A stretch of 22,931 nt of DNA from SIG454 sp045578465 (GTDB lineage Bacteria; Bacillota; Clostridia; Monoglobales; Monoglobaceae): assembly GCA_045578465.1 (NCBI GenBank), contig JAZNKJ010000051.1, forward strand, positions 1-22,931. The letters run 5' to 3'. Numbering within the stretch: the first letter of the stretch is position 1; every line of letters starts with the position of its first letter. The notes under the pieces are model-generated. The model worked only from the letters and a program-made list of their open reading frames with translations, was not told where the DNA came from and searched no databases. Shown in pieces: positions 1 to 6,367 of the stretch. A program made the position numbers and the translations under genes.

Positions 1-1
1 T

Positions 2-763
2 ATGATTAAGTATATATCAAGTCGTGAAAATAAAATAGTCAAGCAGACCATTTCTTTGCAGAAAAAATCTTCTCGCCAGAAGCTTTCCCTCTTTGTTGCA
101 GAAGGAAAAAGAATCTCTCAGGAAGCTCTTTTATGGGCAAAGGATAGTATTGCATATTTCCTCATCTCCGAAAGCTTTAACGAGAAAAATCCTGATTTTA
201 CCGATGGATTTGAAACATATATGCTCCCAGATGACTTATTTTCAAAGGTTTGCGAAACCGAAAATCCTCAGGGGATTTTATGTGTTATTAAATTTTTAAA
301 CGCTTCCTCTTCCCTGTCCTCAAATGTCTTGATTTTAGACGAGGTTTCAGAGCCGGGGAATATGGGAACAATCCTTCGAACCGCAGATGCTATGGGATTT
401 AAAAGTATTTTTATAACAAAAGGCTCCGCGGATATTTATAACTCAAAGGTAATCCGCTCAACAATGGGCTCAATTTTCAGACTTAATTTCCATTTTGAAG
501 AGGATTACGAATTTATAAACAAACTTAAAGAAAACGAATATAAAATAATATCGGCTGCACTTAAAGACTCTGTTTCCTTAGAAGAAACTCCCGTCTTTTC
601 TAAAAATGCCATTGTTATCGGAAACGAGGCAAATGGCATTTCCCGGGAAATACTTTCTATGTCTGATATTATTACGAAAATAGATATGATTGGCAATGCC
701 GAATCTCTTAATGCTGGTGTTGCCGCCGGAATTATTATGTATAAATATTCCAAGGTTAACTAA
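2..763 (+). CDS. TrmH/SpoU-family RNA 2'-O-methyltransferase
   Basis: Predicted SPOUT-class enzyme that transfers a methyl group from S-adenosylmethionine to a ribose 2'-OH in rRNA or tRNA. Residues 1 to about 100 look like the SpoU substrate-binding domain (SSRENKIVKQ at the start, then FVAEGKR). Residues 110-253 form the trefoil-knot domain with the three family motifs: SEPGNMGTILRTADA (116-130, conserved N120 and R126), IVIGNEANGIS (204-214) and IDMIGNAESLNAGVAAGI (227-244). Length (253 aa) is normal for the family. The ATG lies at the window edge, so its ribosome site cannot be seen, but the N-terminus matches family starts. The dprA start follows 19 nt after the stop, suggesting co-transcription. 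The exact target nucleotide (RlmB-like or other) cannot be told from sequence. Confidence 0.9.
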   Translation: MIKYISSRENKIVKQTISLQKKSSRQKLSLFVAEGKRISQEALLWAKDSIAYFLISESFNEKNPDFTDGFETYMLPDDLFSKVCETENPQGILCVIKFLNASSSLSSNVLILDEVSEPGNMGTILRTADAMGFKSIFITKGSADIYNSKVIRSTMGSIFRLNFHFEEDYEFINKLKENEYKIISAALKDSVSLEETPVFSKNAIVIGNEANGISREILSMSDIITKIDMIGNAESLNAGVAAGIIMYKYSKVN

Positions 764-782
764 TGAAAGGATTTGACAAAAA

Positions 783-1913
783 ATGTCACTTCTTCACGAA
801 ATATGGCTTTGTGATGTTTGTAAATATGAACCTGAAATAATTTACAAATTCTTAAACTTCTTCGGTAGCGCCGAGGAAGCTCATAAGGCCAAAGAAAGCA
901 AATATAAAAAATCCGAATTTTTCTCTTCCTTAACAAGAATCTTAAAAGCAGACAAGTCTCTTGAATATGCAAAAAGTCTTGTAGAGGAATGCGAAAGAAA
1001 AGGAATTCATATAATGTCATACCACGACGAAGATTATCCTGTTTATCTAAGAAACGGATACCTTCCTCCTCGCCTTCTGTTTATAAAAGGCGAGCGCCTT
1101 AACCTTAACGACTATATCTTAATTACCATAGTCGGAAGCCGTGCATCAACCCGTCAGGGAAGACAAATGGCCAACCAGCTTGGAAAAGACCTTGCCGAAA
1201 ACGGCGTTATATCTGTCAGCGGTATGGCACGAGGAATCGACGCCGAGGCTCATTTGGGAGCTCTTGACGGCGGTGGCAAAACTATTGCATTTCTTGCAGG
1301 CGGTGTTGACCTTGTTTATCCGCCTGAGAACAGAAAGCTTTATGAAAACATAATTGAAAACGGTGCAGTAATTTCCGAGCGCCCACCAGGGACCCCCGGC
1401 AGAGATTATTATTATCAAAGAAGAAATCGCATAATGGCATCAATCGCCAATGGAATTGTGGTTGTTGAGGGGACCTTTAAAAGCGGCACAGCTATTACTG
1501 TTAAGCATTCAACAGATGCATCCCGCGATCTTTTCGCTGTTCCTGGCAACCCTATCCTCTCTCCATCCGAGCTTCCAAACGGCTTAATCAGAGATGGAGC
1601 AACAACAGTTCTAAGTTATGAGGATATACTGAATACATACAAGGATTTTTATTCACAGAAATTAGAAAACGGAATGAAACTTGTTAAGCCAAAAGAAGAA
1701 ACAATAGCCATAGACCTTGGTTATGAACTGGACGAAGACGATAAAAAGATTATAAACTATCTTAAAAATTTTGGAGAAGGTCAATTTCCTGATGATATAG
1801 CGGAAAATTGTGACCTTCCAATTCAGAAGGTTTCAAGCAAGCTCACTATGCTTATGATAGGCGGAATAGTTACACAAGAACCTGGAAATAAATATTTACT
1901 GACAAGGAGGTAG
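783..1913 (+). CDS. dprA: DNA-processing protein DprA (Smf)
   Basis: DprA binds incoming single-stranded DNA and loads RecA during natural transformation; it is also kept widely in non-competent bacteria. The Rossmann-like core runs from about residue 80 to 295, with VGSRAST (117-123), SGMARGIDAEAH (146-157), a GG-turn followed by YPPENRKLY (179-187), YQRRNRIMAS (211-220) and KSGTAITVKHS (233-243). The C-terminal part (about 310-376) looks like the usual winged-helix domain. Length (376 aa) is typical. The ATG is preceded by AAAGG at 766-770. An ATG at 763 overlaps the upstream stop but is in another frame. Only 5 nt separate its stop from the topA start codon, and the topA ribosome site lies inside its last codons, so the two are probably translationally coupled. 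Confidence 0.96.
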   Translation: MSLLHEIWLCDVCKYEPEIIYKFLNFFGSAEEAHKAKESKYKKSEFFSSLTRILKADKSLEYAKSLVEECERKGIHIMSYHDEDYPVYLRNGYLPPRLLFIKGERLNLNDYILITIVGSRASTRQGRQMANQLGKDLAENGVISVSGMARGIDAEAHLGALDGGGKTIAFLAGGVDLVYPPENRKLYENIIENGAVISERPPGTPGRDYYYQRRNRIMASIANGIVVVEGTFKSGTAITVKHSTDASRDLFAVPGNPILSPSELPNGLIRDGATTVLSYEDILNTYKDFYSQKLENGMKLVKPKEETIAIDLGYELDEDDKKIINYLKNFGEGQFPDDIAENCDLPIQKVSSKLTMLMIGGIVTQEPGNKYLLTRR

Positions 1914-1918
1914 TTATT

Positions 1919-4036
1919 GTGGCAGAAACAACTACAAAGAAAAAGACACTAATCATCGTTGAGTCTCCTGCTAAAGCAACAACTATTAAAAAATACTTAG
2001 GGACAAACTACAATGTTCTGGCCTCTATGGGACATCTCCGTGATTTACCAAAAAGCCAGATTGGAATTGACATTGAAAACAACTTTGAGCCTCACTATAT
2101 AACTATCAGAGGAAAGGGCGACCTTATTACAAAGCTTAAAAAAGAAGCAAAAAACTCTGCAAAGGTTTTCCTCGCAGCCGACCCTGACCGTGAAGGAGAA
2201 GCCATTTCCTGGCATCTTGCAAATTTATTGGACATTGACGCGAGTTCTGCTTGCCGTATAACCTTTAATGAAATCACCAAAACTGCGGTTAAAAGCGCCA
2301 TCAGTGAGCCACGGTCAATCGATATGGACCTCGTTGATTCTCAGCAAGCACGCCGTGTTTTAGACCGAATTGTCGGCTACCAGATAAGCCCTCTTTTATG
2401 GAAAAAGGTAAAAAAAGGCCTTAGTGCAGGACGAGTTCAGTCCGTTGTTACAAAGTTAATTGTTGACCGCGAAAGAGAAATCAACGCCTTCAACGAAGAA
2501 GAATACTGGACAATCGATGTTAAACTTGCAAACAATAAAGGAAAGACTCCTTTTATAGCTAAATATCAAGGACTTGTTGGCAAAGGTAAGGCGGATATAA
2601 AGGACGAAAAGACCGCCCTTGAAATTGCAAAAGAACTTGAAACAGCCGAATACATCGCAACATCTATTCAGGAGAGCACCAAACTTCGCAACCCTGCTCC
2701 TCCTTTTACAACAAGTACCCTTCAACAGGAAGCATCAAGAAAGCTCGGCTTTACAACCAAGAGAACTATGCTTGCTGCTCAACAGCTTTATGAAGGTGTT
2801 AACATCAAAGGCGCAGGTGCGGTTGGTCTTATAACCTATATGAGAACTGACTCACTGAGAATTTCCGCTGATGCTCAGGCAGAATGCAGAAAATATATTG
2901 ATTCTGCTTACGGAAACGCATATGTTCCAAAGGCTCCTCGTTTTTACAAGACAAAGAAAGGCGCTCAGGATGCTCACGAAGCAATAAGACCAACATCAAT
3001 GCAGTTTAATCCTGAGGCAATCAAGGATTCATTAAAACCTGATATGTATAAGCTTTATAAGCTTATCTGGAACAGATTCTTAGCCAGCCAGATGTCAAGT
3101 GCAATCTATGATACAGTTAAAATTGATATAGTTGCAAATAAAAAACACTCCCTTGTGGCAACCGGCTCTGCTATTAAGTTTGACGGTTTTACAGCTTTAT
3201 ATGTTGAGGGCAAGGATTTTGAAGAAGAAAAAGAAGGAAAAATTCCAACAGTTTCTGAGGGCGAAATCTTAACCTTCAAAGAAGTTTCTCCAAAACAGCA
3301 CTTTACTCAGCCGCCGCAGAGATATACAGAAGCGTCACTGGTTAAAGCTATGGAAGAAAACGGCATCGGAAGACCGAGTACCTATAACCCAACCATTATA
3401 ACAATAACAAGCCGTGGCTATGTTGCCCGTGAAGGAAAGTCCTTATATCCTACTGAGCTTGGAAATATAGTTACCGACCTTATGGCAGACAACTTTGAAA
3501 ATATAGTCGATGTGGGCTTTACCGCCAATATGGAAGAAAAGCTGGATAGCATTGAAGAAGGAAAATCAAAGTGGGTTAAGGTTTTAGATGATTTCTACGG
3601 CCCGTTTAAAGAGACTTTATCCAAGGCTGAAGAAAAAATCGGCAACATTGAAATTGCCGATGAGGTTTCTGATATCCCTTGTGATAAGTGTGGCAGAATG
3701 ATGGTTTACAAGCAGGGCAGATTTGGAAAGTTCCTGGCTTGTCCCGGATACCCTGAATGTAAAAATACCAAATCAATCACTCCTGAGCTTAATGTTTCCT
3801 GCCCTAACTGCGGGGGGAAAGTTCAGGTTCGCAAATCCAAGAAGGGCGCAACATACTACGCTTGCGAAAACGGCACTTCCTGCTTTATCTCTTGGGATGA
3901 ACCAACAAATGAAAAATGTCCGGAATGCGGAAGCATTCTTATGAAGCGCAGACCTTTCCGTGGCAGAGGGCCAATTAAACATATTTGCTTTAACGAAGAC
4001 TGCAAATACGAAATAATTCCATCTAAAAAGAAATAA
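1919..4036 (+). CDS. topA: DNA topoisomerase I (type IA)
   Basis: Relaxes negative supercoils by cutting one strand through a 5'-phosphotyrosine link. The start is GTG at 1919, set by a perfect AAGGAGG at 1904-1910. The TOPRIM domain opens with LIIVESPAKA (11-20, E15) and has the metal-binding DPDREGE (88-94). The catalytic tyrosine is Y307 in ITYMRTDS (305-312), and the downstream GRPSTYNPTI motif is present. The C-terminus carries three four-cysteine zinc-ribbon modules from C588 (CDKCG...CPGYPEC, CPNCGG...CENGTSC, CPECGS...CFNEDC). Length (705 aa) is normal for Firmicute TopA. dprA-topA is a conserved pair; here trmFO, often the next gene, is displaced by a 2.3-kb block. The only terminator-like hairpin downstream lies inside the inverted-repeat element at 4040-4351. 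Confidence 0.98.
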   Translation: MAETTTKKKTLIIVESPAKATTIKKYLGTNYNVLASMGHLRDLPKSQIGIDIENNFEPHYITIRGKGDLITKLKKEAKNSAKVFLAADPDREGEAISWHLANLLDIDASSACRITFNEITKTAVKSAISEPRSIDMDLVDSQQARRVLDRIVGYQISPLLWKKVKKGLSAGRVQSVVTKLIVDREREINAFNEEEYWTIDVKLANNKGKTPFIAKYQGLVGKGKADIKDEKTALEIAKELETAEYIATSIQESTKLRNPAPPFTTSTLQQEASRKLGFTTKRTMLAAQQLYEGVNIKGAGAVGLITYMRTDSLRISADAQAECRKYIDSAYGNAYVPKAPRFYKTKKGAQDAHEAIRPTSMQFNPEAIKDSLKPDMYKLYKLIWNRFLASQMSSAIYDTVKIDIVANKKHSLVATGSAIKFDGFTALYVEGKDFEEEKEGKIPTVSEGEILTFKEVSPKQHFTQPPQRYTEASLVKAMEENGIGRPSTYNPTIITITSRGYVAREGKSLYPTELGNIVTDLMADNFENIVDVGFTANMEEKLDSIEEGKSKWVKVLDDFYGPFKETLSKAEEKIGNIEIADEVSDIPCDKCGRMMVYKQGRFGKFLACPGYPECKNTKSITPELNVSCPNCGGKVQVRKSKKGATYYACENGTSCFISWDEPTNEKCPECGSILMKRRPFRGRGPIKHICFNEDCKYEIIPSKKK

Positions 4037-4039
4037 TTT

Positions 4040-4351
4040 AAAAACGCATCTGCTTTCGACGGTGTTCCTTAGGGATTAACCGCCCAAAAATCACAATTTT
4101 GGCAGATAACCGCAGAAAAAATTCTCACAAGCCACCAAGGATTCTTCGAATTTTTTCCTTGTTCTATACTCAAAATTGAGGTTTTTGTGGTGCAAAGCAG
4201 TTTTGGGTTAGGGATTTTTCGACTCAGAGAAGTCATAAAAAATGCAGGCATACTGGCGTATGTCTGCATTTTTTTGCGCACTATCAGCGGAAAATAACAA
4301 GCCAAAACCGATTCATCCCTAAGGAGCACCGCCGTGTACAGATGCGTTTTT
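4040..4351. repeat. 312-bp terminal-inverted-repeat element (MITE-like or structured RNA)
   Basis: The ends pair with each other in register: 4040-4076 against 4315-4351 gives 37 ungapped positions with 4 mismatches and 2 G-T pairs. Both ends read AAAAACGCATCTG inward, then a CGGTG block and TCCTTAGGGAT. It begins 3 bp after the topA stop and fills most of the gap before the rpmE terminator. Inside is a long hairpin (4237-4274) and a smaller one (CCAAAA/TTTTGG near 4085-4102). No transposase is encoded and I see no clear target-site duplication, although the flanks are A/T-rich and would hide one. The minus strand is open for most of its length but the peptide looks non-coding. Best guesses are a non-autonomous dispersed repeat or a structured noncoding RNA; I cannot decide between them. 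Confidence 0.6.
4237..4274. terminator. Probable (bidirectional) intrinsic terminator inside the repeat element
   Basis: A 17-bp stem (4237-4253 with 4258-4274, one G-T pair) closes a TGGC loop. It has an A-run on the left and a T-run on the right, so it can act on both strands. It is the first terminator-like structure downstream of topA and may end the trmH-dprA-topA transcript. It is also an integral part of the inverted-repeat element. Confidence 0.65.
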
Positions 4352-4358
4352 TGTATGT

Positions 4359-4391
4359 AAAAAAAAATAACAGAGCATCCCTGCTCTGTTA
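4359..4391 (-). terminator. Intrinsic terminator of rpmE
   Basis: On the minus strand, 54 nt past the rpmE stop, a perfect 10-bp stem (TAACAGAGCA / TGCTCTGTTA, loop of 4 nt) is followed by nine consecutive T residues. This is a classical rho-independent terminator. Confidence 0.9.
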
Positions 4392-4444
4392 TAAGTGTAG
4401 TAATTTTTGATTTAAAACAATCCACGAAAATTTGGTTCTTAAGA

Positions 4445-4651
4445 TTATTTCTCTTCAAGACCAAAACGCTTTCTAAATTTGTCAACACGACCACCGGTAT
4501 CAACTAACTTCTGCTTACCTGTATAGAAAGGGTGACAAGCAGAGCAAATTTCGATTGAAATATTCTCCTTTGTTGAACCTGTTTCTATAACATTACCACA
4601 AGCACATCTGATAACTGTCTCTTTGTAATCTGGATGTATTCCTGCTTTCAT
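4445..4651 (-). CDS. rpmE: 50S ribosomal protein L31, zinc-binding type
   Basis: Small protein of the large ribosomal subunit. It shows the family start (MKAGIHPDY), the zinc ligands CAC and CSAC, and the hallmark HPFYTGKQKLVDTGGRVDKF followed by a basic RKRFG tail. I chose the ATG at 4649-4651 (68 aa): GAGGTG (4658-4663) sits six bases upstream of it. A GTG three codons further upstream would give 71 aa but lies within that ribosome site. The presence of the cysteines marks the zinc-containing form, which is usually expressed when zinc is sufficient. It is transcribed alone, with its own promoter (4700-4728) and terminator (4359-4391). Confidence 0.97.
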   Translation of the reverse strand: MKAGIHPDYKETVIRCACGNVIETGSTKENISIEICSACHPFYTGKQKLVDTGGRVDKFRKRFGLEEK

Positions 4652-4699
4652 TATTTTCACCTCTTTCTTTAGAGTGTTATTAACTACAATAGCTTATAC

Positions 4700-4728
4700 A
4701 GTATATCACAAAAAAATGACAATTGCAA
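4700..4728 (-). promoter_or_regulatory. Sigma-A type promoter for rpmE
   Basis: On the minus strand TTGCAA (4723-4728), a 17-nt spacer and TATACT (4700-4705) lie about 50 nt upstream of the rpmE start. It sits between the aroQ stop (4753) and rpmE, so rpmE need not depend on the aro operon. Confidence 0.7.
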
Positions 4729-4752
4729 GGGTTTTTTGAAATTTTTTAGAAT

Positions 4753-5181
4753 TTATTTATCATCGCAAAGAAAATCTATTGCTTCTAAATATCCTTCAAA
4801 TCCGTGTCCTGAAATCTGCTTGACGCAAGCTGCCTTAGTAACGGAGATCTTTCTGAACTCTTCCCTTTTGTTTATGTCACTTATATGCACCTCAACCGTA
4901 GGGATTGAAACCGCAGAAATTGCATCAGCTATGGCATAACTATAATGGGTGTATGCCCCAGGGTTTATAACTATTCCGTCATAATTTCCGTAAGCATAAT
5001 GAATATAATCTATTATTTCTCCCTCGGAATTGCTTTGGAGAGAAGTTATTTCAATACCCTTTTCTTTTCCATACTCTTCTATCATATTTTCCAAATCTGC
5101 AAAGGTTTTATCTCCGTATATCTCAGGCTCTCGGATTCCAAGCATATTAAGATTAGGTCCGTTTATTACCATTATTTTCAT
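4753..5181 (-). CDS. aroQ: Type II 3-dehydroquinate dehydratase
   Basis: Catalyses trans-dehydration of 3-dehydroquinate to 3-dehydroshikimate, the third step of the shikimate pathway, as a cytosolic dodecamer. The 142-aa length is typical. Visible family motifs are INGPNLNMLGIREPEIYG (6-23) with the catalytic tyrosine Y22 and R17, VINPGAYTHYS (71-81) with N73 and H79, VEVHISDINKREEFR (96-110) with H99 and R110, and SGHGFEGYLEA (124-134). Y80 follows the catalytic histidine where T or S is more usual, a mild variation. Its ribosome site (AGGAG) lies within the last codons of the upstream EPSP-synthase-like gene, only 2 nt separate the two genes, and translation is probably coupled. Confidence 0.97.
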   Translation of the reverse strand: MKIMVINGPNLNMLGIREPEIYGDKTFADLENMIEEYGKEKGIEITSLQSNSEGEIIDYIHYAYGNYDGIVINPGAYTHYSYAIADAISAVSIPTVEVHISDINKREEFRKISVTKAACVKQISGHGFEGYLEAIDFLCDDK

Positions 5182-5183
5182 AT

Positions 5184-5807
5184 TTAATCTCCTATCATAA
5201 GTTTTAAAAGTTTTTTAAAACTCTTATCTTCTTCTATTTCCAAAATGCCACAGATTCGCATTTCCCCCTCGCTTCGGGAGGCACCTATTAAAAGAGCCAT
5301 AGCAAGCGGTACATTATTCCACACATATGCACCGTCGCCTCTTAAAACTTGTCCGCCGTGAATAATCAGTCCGTCTGCGGTTTGCTTAGTATAAATACCT
5401 AAGTGAGAAAACTCTGAGGCTATTCCTCTGAGCAACGATACATATTTCGTATTCTTAATGCCTGTAAGCCTACTTTCCCCTATGCAAAAAGCACATAAAA
5501 GCACAATAAATGGGAGAATCTCTTCATATCCTGTGCAAGAAATATTTGTCCCTTGCATATTGGCATTTTTCTTGGCTCTTAAAAAGCCCTCTTTTTCTTC
5601 TATTTCTCCGCCAACGATTTTTATAATTTCTAGTATTTTAGAACTCTTTTCGCCCAAAATTCCGATGTTTTGGCAGGAAACTTCGTTTCCAATGGCGCCT
5701 GCCACAAGGAAAAGGCTTGCAAAAAAATCCTTTTCCTCTTCGCTTTTGAACTTGCCAAAATCAACAATCATGCGAAGCATTCCAGGATTTATTGTAAGAA
5801 CATCCAT
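5184..5807 (-). CDS. Half-length EPSP-synthase-like protein (AroA C-terminal lobe, divergent)
   Basis: A 207-aa protein that I read as a diverged C-terminal lobe of 5-enolpyruvylshikimate-3-phosphate synthase (whole enzyme about 430 aa). Residues 28-72 follow the pattern of the family segment with a hydrophobic 'aa.i.g..v' run, 'GI.' and 'i..iGG.I'. Residues 95-135 follow the P.....A....GE..L..I segment, and 148-207 the HGG.VLRGDG...AMAL...K end. The N-terminal lobe is missing, and the KESDR-like and DHR catalytic motifs are replaced (NTKYVSLLRG at 119-128, NNVPLAMAL at 164-172); K195 survives near the end. The start has GAGGTG just upstream and a consensus promoter, and the frame is intact, so it looks expressed rather than decayed. 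Its position 2 nt before aroQ supports a shikimate link. Function is unknown: pseudoenzyme, regulator or relic. The homology call is moderate. Confidence 0.6.
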   Translation of the reverse strand: MDVLTINPGMLRMIVDFGKFKSEEEKDFFASLFLVAGAIGNEVSCQNIGILGEKSSKILEIIKIVGGEIEEKEGFLRAKKNANMQGTNISCTGYEEILPFIVLLCAFCIGESRLTGIKNTKYVSLLRGIASEFSHLGIYTKQTADGLIIHGGQVLRGDGAYVWNNVPLAMALLIGASRSEGEMRICGILEIEEDKSFKKLLKLMIGD

Positions 5808-5840
5808 TCACTCACCTCTCCTCTTCTTAGGCTTTTTATT

Positions 5841-5869
5841 ATTATATACCAATTGAATATAAAATGCAA
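5841..5869 (-). promoter_or_regulatory. Sigma-A type promoter for the aroA-like/aroQ pair
   Basis: On the minus strand TTGCAT (5864-5869), a 17-nt spacer and TATAAT (5841-5846) lie about 34 nt before the start of the EPSP-synthase-like gene. The -35 box lies a few bases past the stop of the zinc-ribbon gene. Confidence 0.75.
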
Positions 5870-5873
5870 TATT

Positions 5874-6245
5874 TTAGTCTAAGTCTTGCCATTTATCCTT
5901 GAATTTAGCATCATATTCAACCCCACATTTGCAAATTACATTAAAAGCAAAGCTTATGCAGTTTTCTTCATTAACGGAAAACAACGGCGTTTCACAGCTT
6001 TGGCAAATATATTTCCCCTCTTTGTTATAGAGCTTTCTGTCAGGATGCGTAAGGGTTGGCCGTTTACCTCTGTAAAGCTCAGCCTTTACAATATTTTTAC
6101 ATTTGCAGACAAAGGCGATCTTTATGTAAGAATAATTCATTGGCTCAATATGGCCCAAAACATTATTACAGTTTTTGCAGATAATATCTCCGCCACTAAC
6201 CCTATTAAGCTTAACCTTATATAAATTTTTCCAGGGACCTCTCAT
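5874..6245 (-). CDS. Hypothetical protein with two identical-spacing zinc ribbons
   Basis: A 123-aa protein I do not recognise as a named family. It has two cysteine clusters with exactly the same spacing, C-x2-C-x20-C-x-C: C23, C26, C47, C49 and C81, C84, C105, C107. Each half reads as 'ICxxC...' followed by a hydrophobic strand and 'CKC', so the protein looks like an internal duplication of one zinc-ribbon unit. There is no signal peptide or membrane segment; it is mildly basic in the middle (residues 59-71). AAGAGGAT just upstream fixes the ATG at 6243-6245. It is divergent from trmFO and is followed by the aroA-like/aroQ promoter, so it may be its own unit. Zinc-dependent RNA or protein binding is a guess only. 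Confidence 0.75.
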   Translation of the reverse strand: MRGPWKNLYKVKLNRVSGGDIICKNCNNVLGHIEPMNYSYIKIAFVCKCKNIVKAELYRGKRPTLTHPDRKLYNKEGKYICQSCETPLFSVNEENCISFAFNVICKCGVEYDAKFKDKWQDLD

Positions 6246-6262
6246 TTTATATCCTCTTATTC

Positions 6263-6291
6263 TTGCTTATATCCAAAAAATATGATATACT
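6263..6291 (+). promoter_or_regulatory. Sigma-A type promoter for trmFO
   Basis: TTGCTT (6263-6268), a 17-nt spacer and TATACT (6286-6291) on the plus strand, about 75 nt before the trmFO start. It overlaps the divergent promoter region of the zinc-ribbon gene. Confidence 0.6.
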
Positions 6292-6302
6292 ATTATAAAT
6301 TT

Positions 6303-6332
6303 AATATATCACAAATAAATCCAAAAGTCCAA
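6303..6332 (-). promoter_or_regulatory. Probable promoter for the zinc-ribbon gene
   Basis: On the minus strand TTGGAC (6327-6332), an 18-nt spacer and TATATT (6303-6308), about 57 nt upstream of the start. The region is very AT-rich, so the match is weaker evidence than the others. Confidence 0.45.
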
Positions 6333-6367
6333 TATTTTGTCGAAAAACCCTTTAAGGAGAAAATATT

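Noticed and set aside
4040..4351. Insertion sequence with its own transposase, or a CRISPR array
   Set aside because: There is no coding frame with a transposase motif, and no regular short repeats with unique spacers here or elsewhere in the window.
4069..4503. 144-aa open frame on the minus strand across the inverted-repeat element
   Set aside because: It overlaps the rpmE start of frame region, crosses the rpmE terminator and both arms of the repeat, and has no ribosome site or recognisable domain. It looks like an accidental frame in a structured element.
4652..4660. GTG start adding three residues to rpmE
   Set aside because: The GTG is part of the GAGGTG ribosome site of the ATG at 4649-4651, and L31 proteins normally begin near MK..IHP.
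5874..6245. Zinc-ribbon gene as the missing N-terminal half of AroA after a frameshift
   Set aside because: Its sequence is two cysteine ribbons with no EPSP synthase motifs, and a promoter lies between it and the aroA-like gene.
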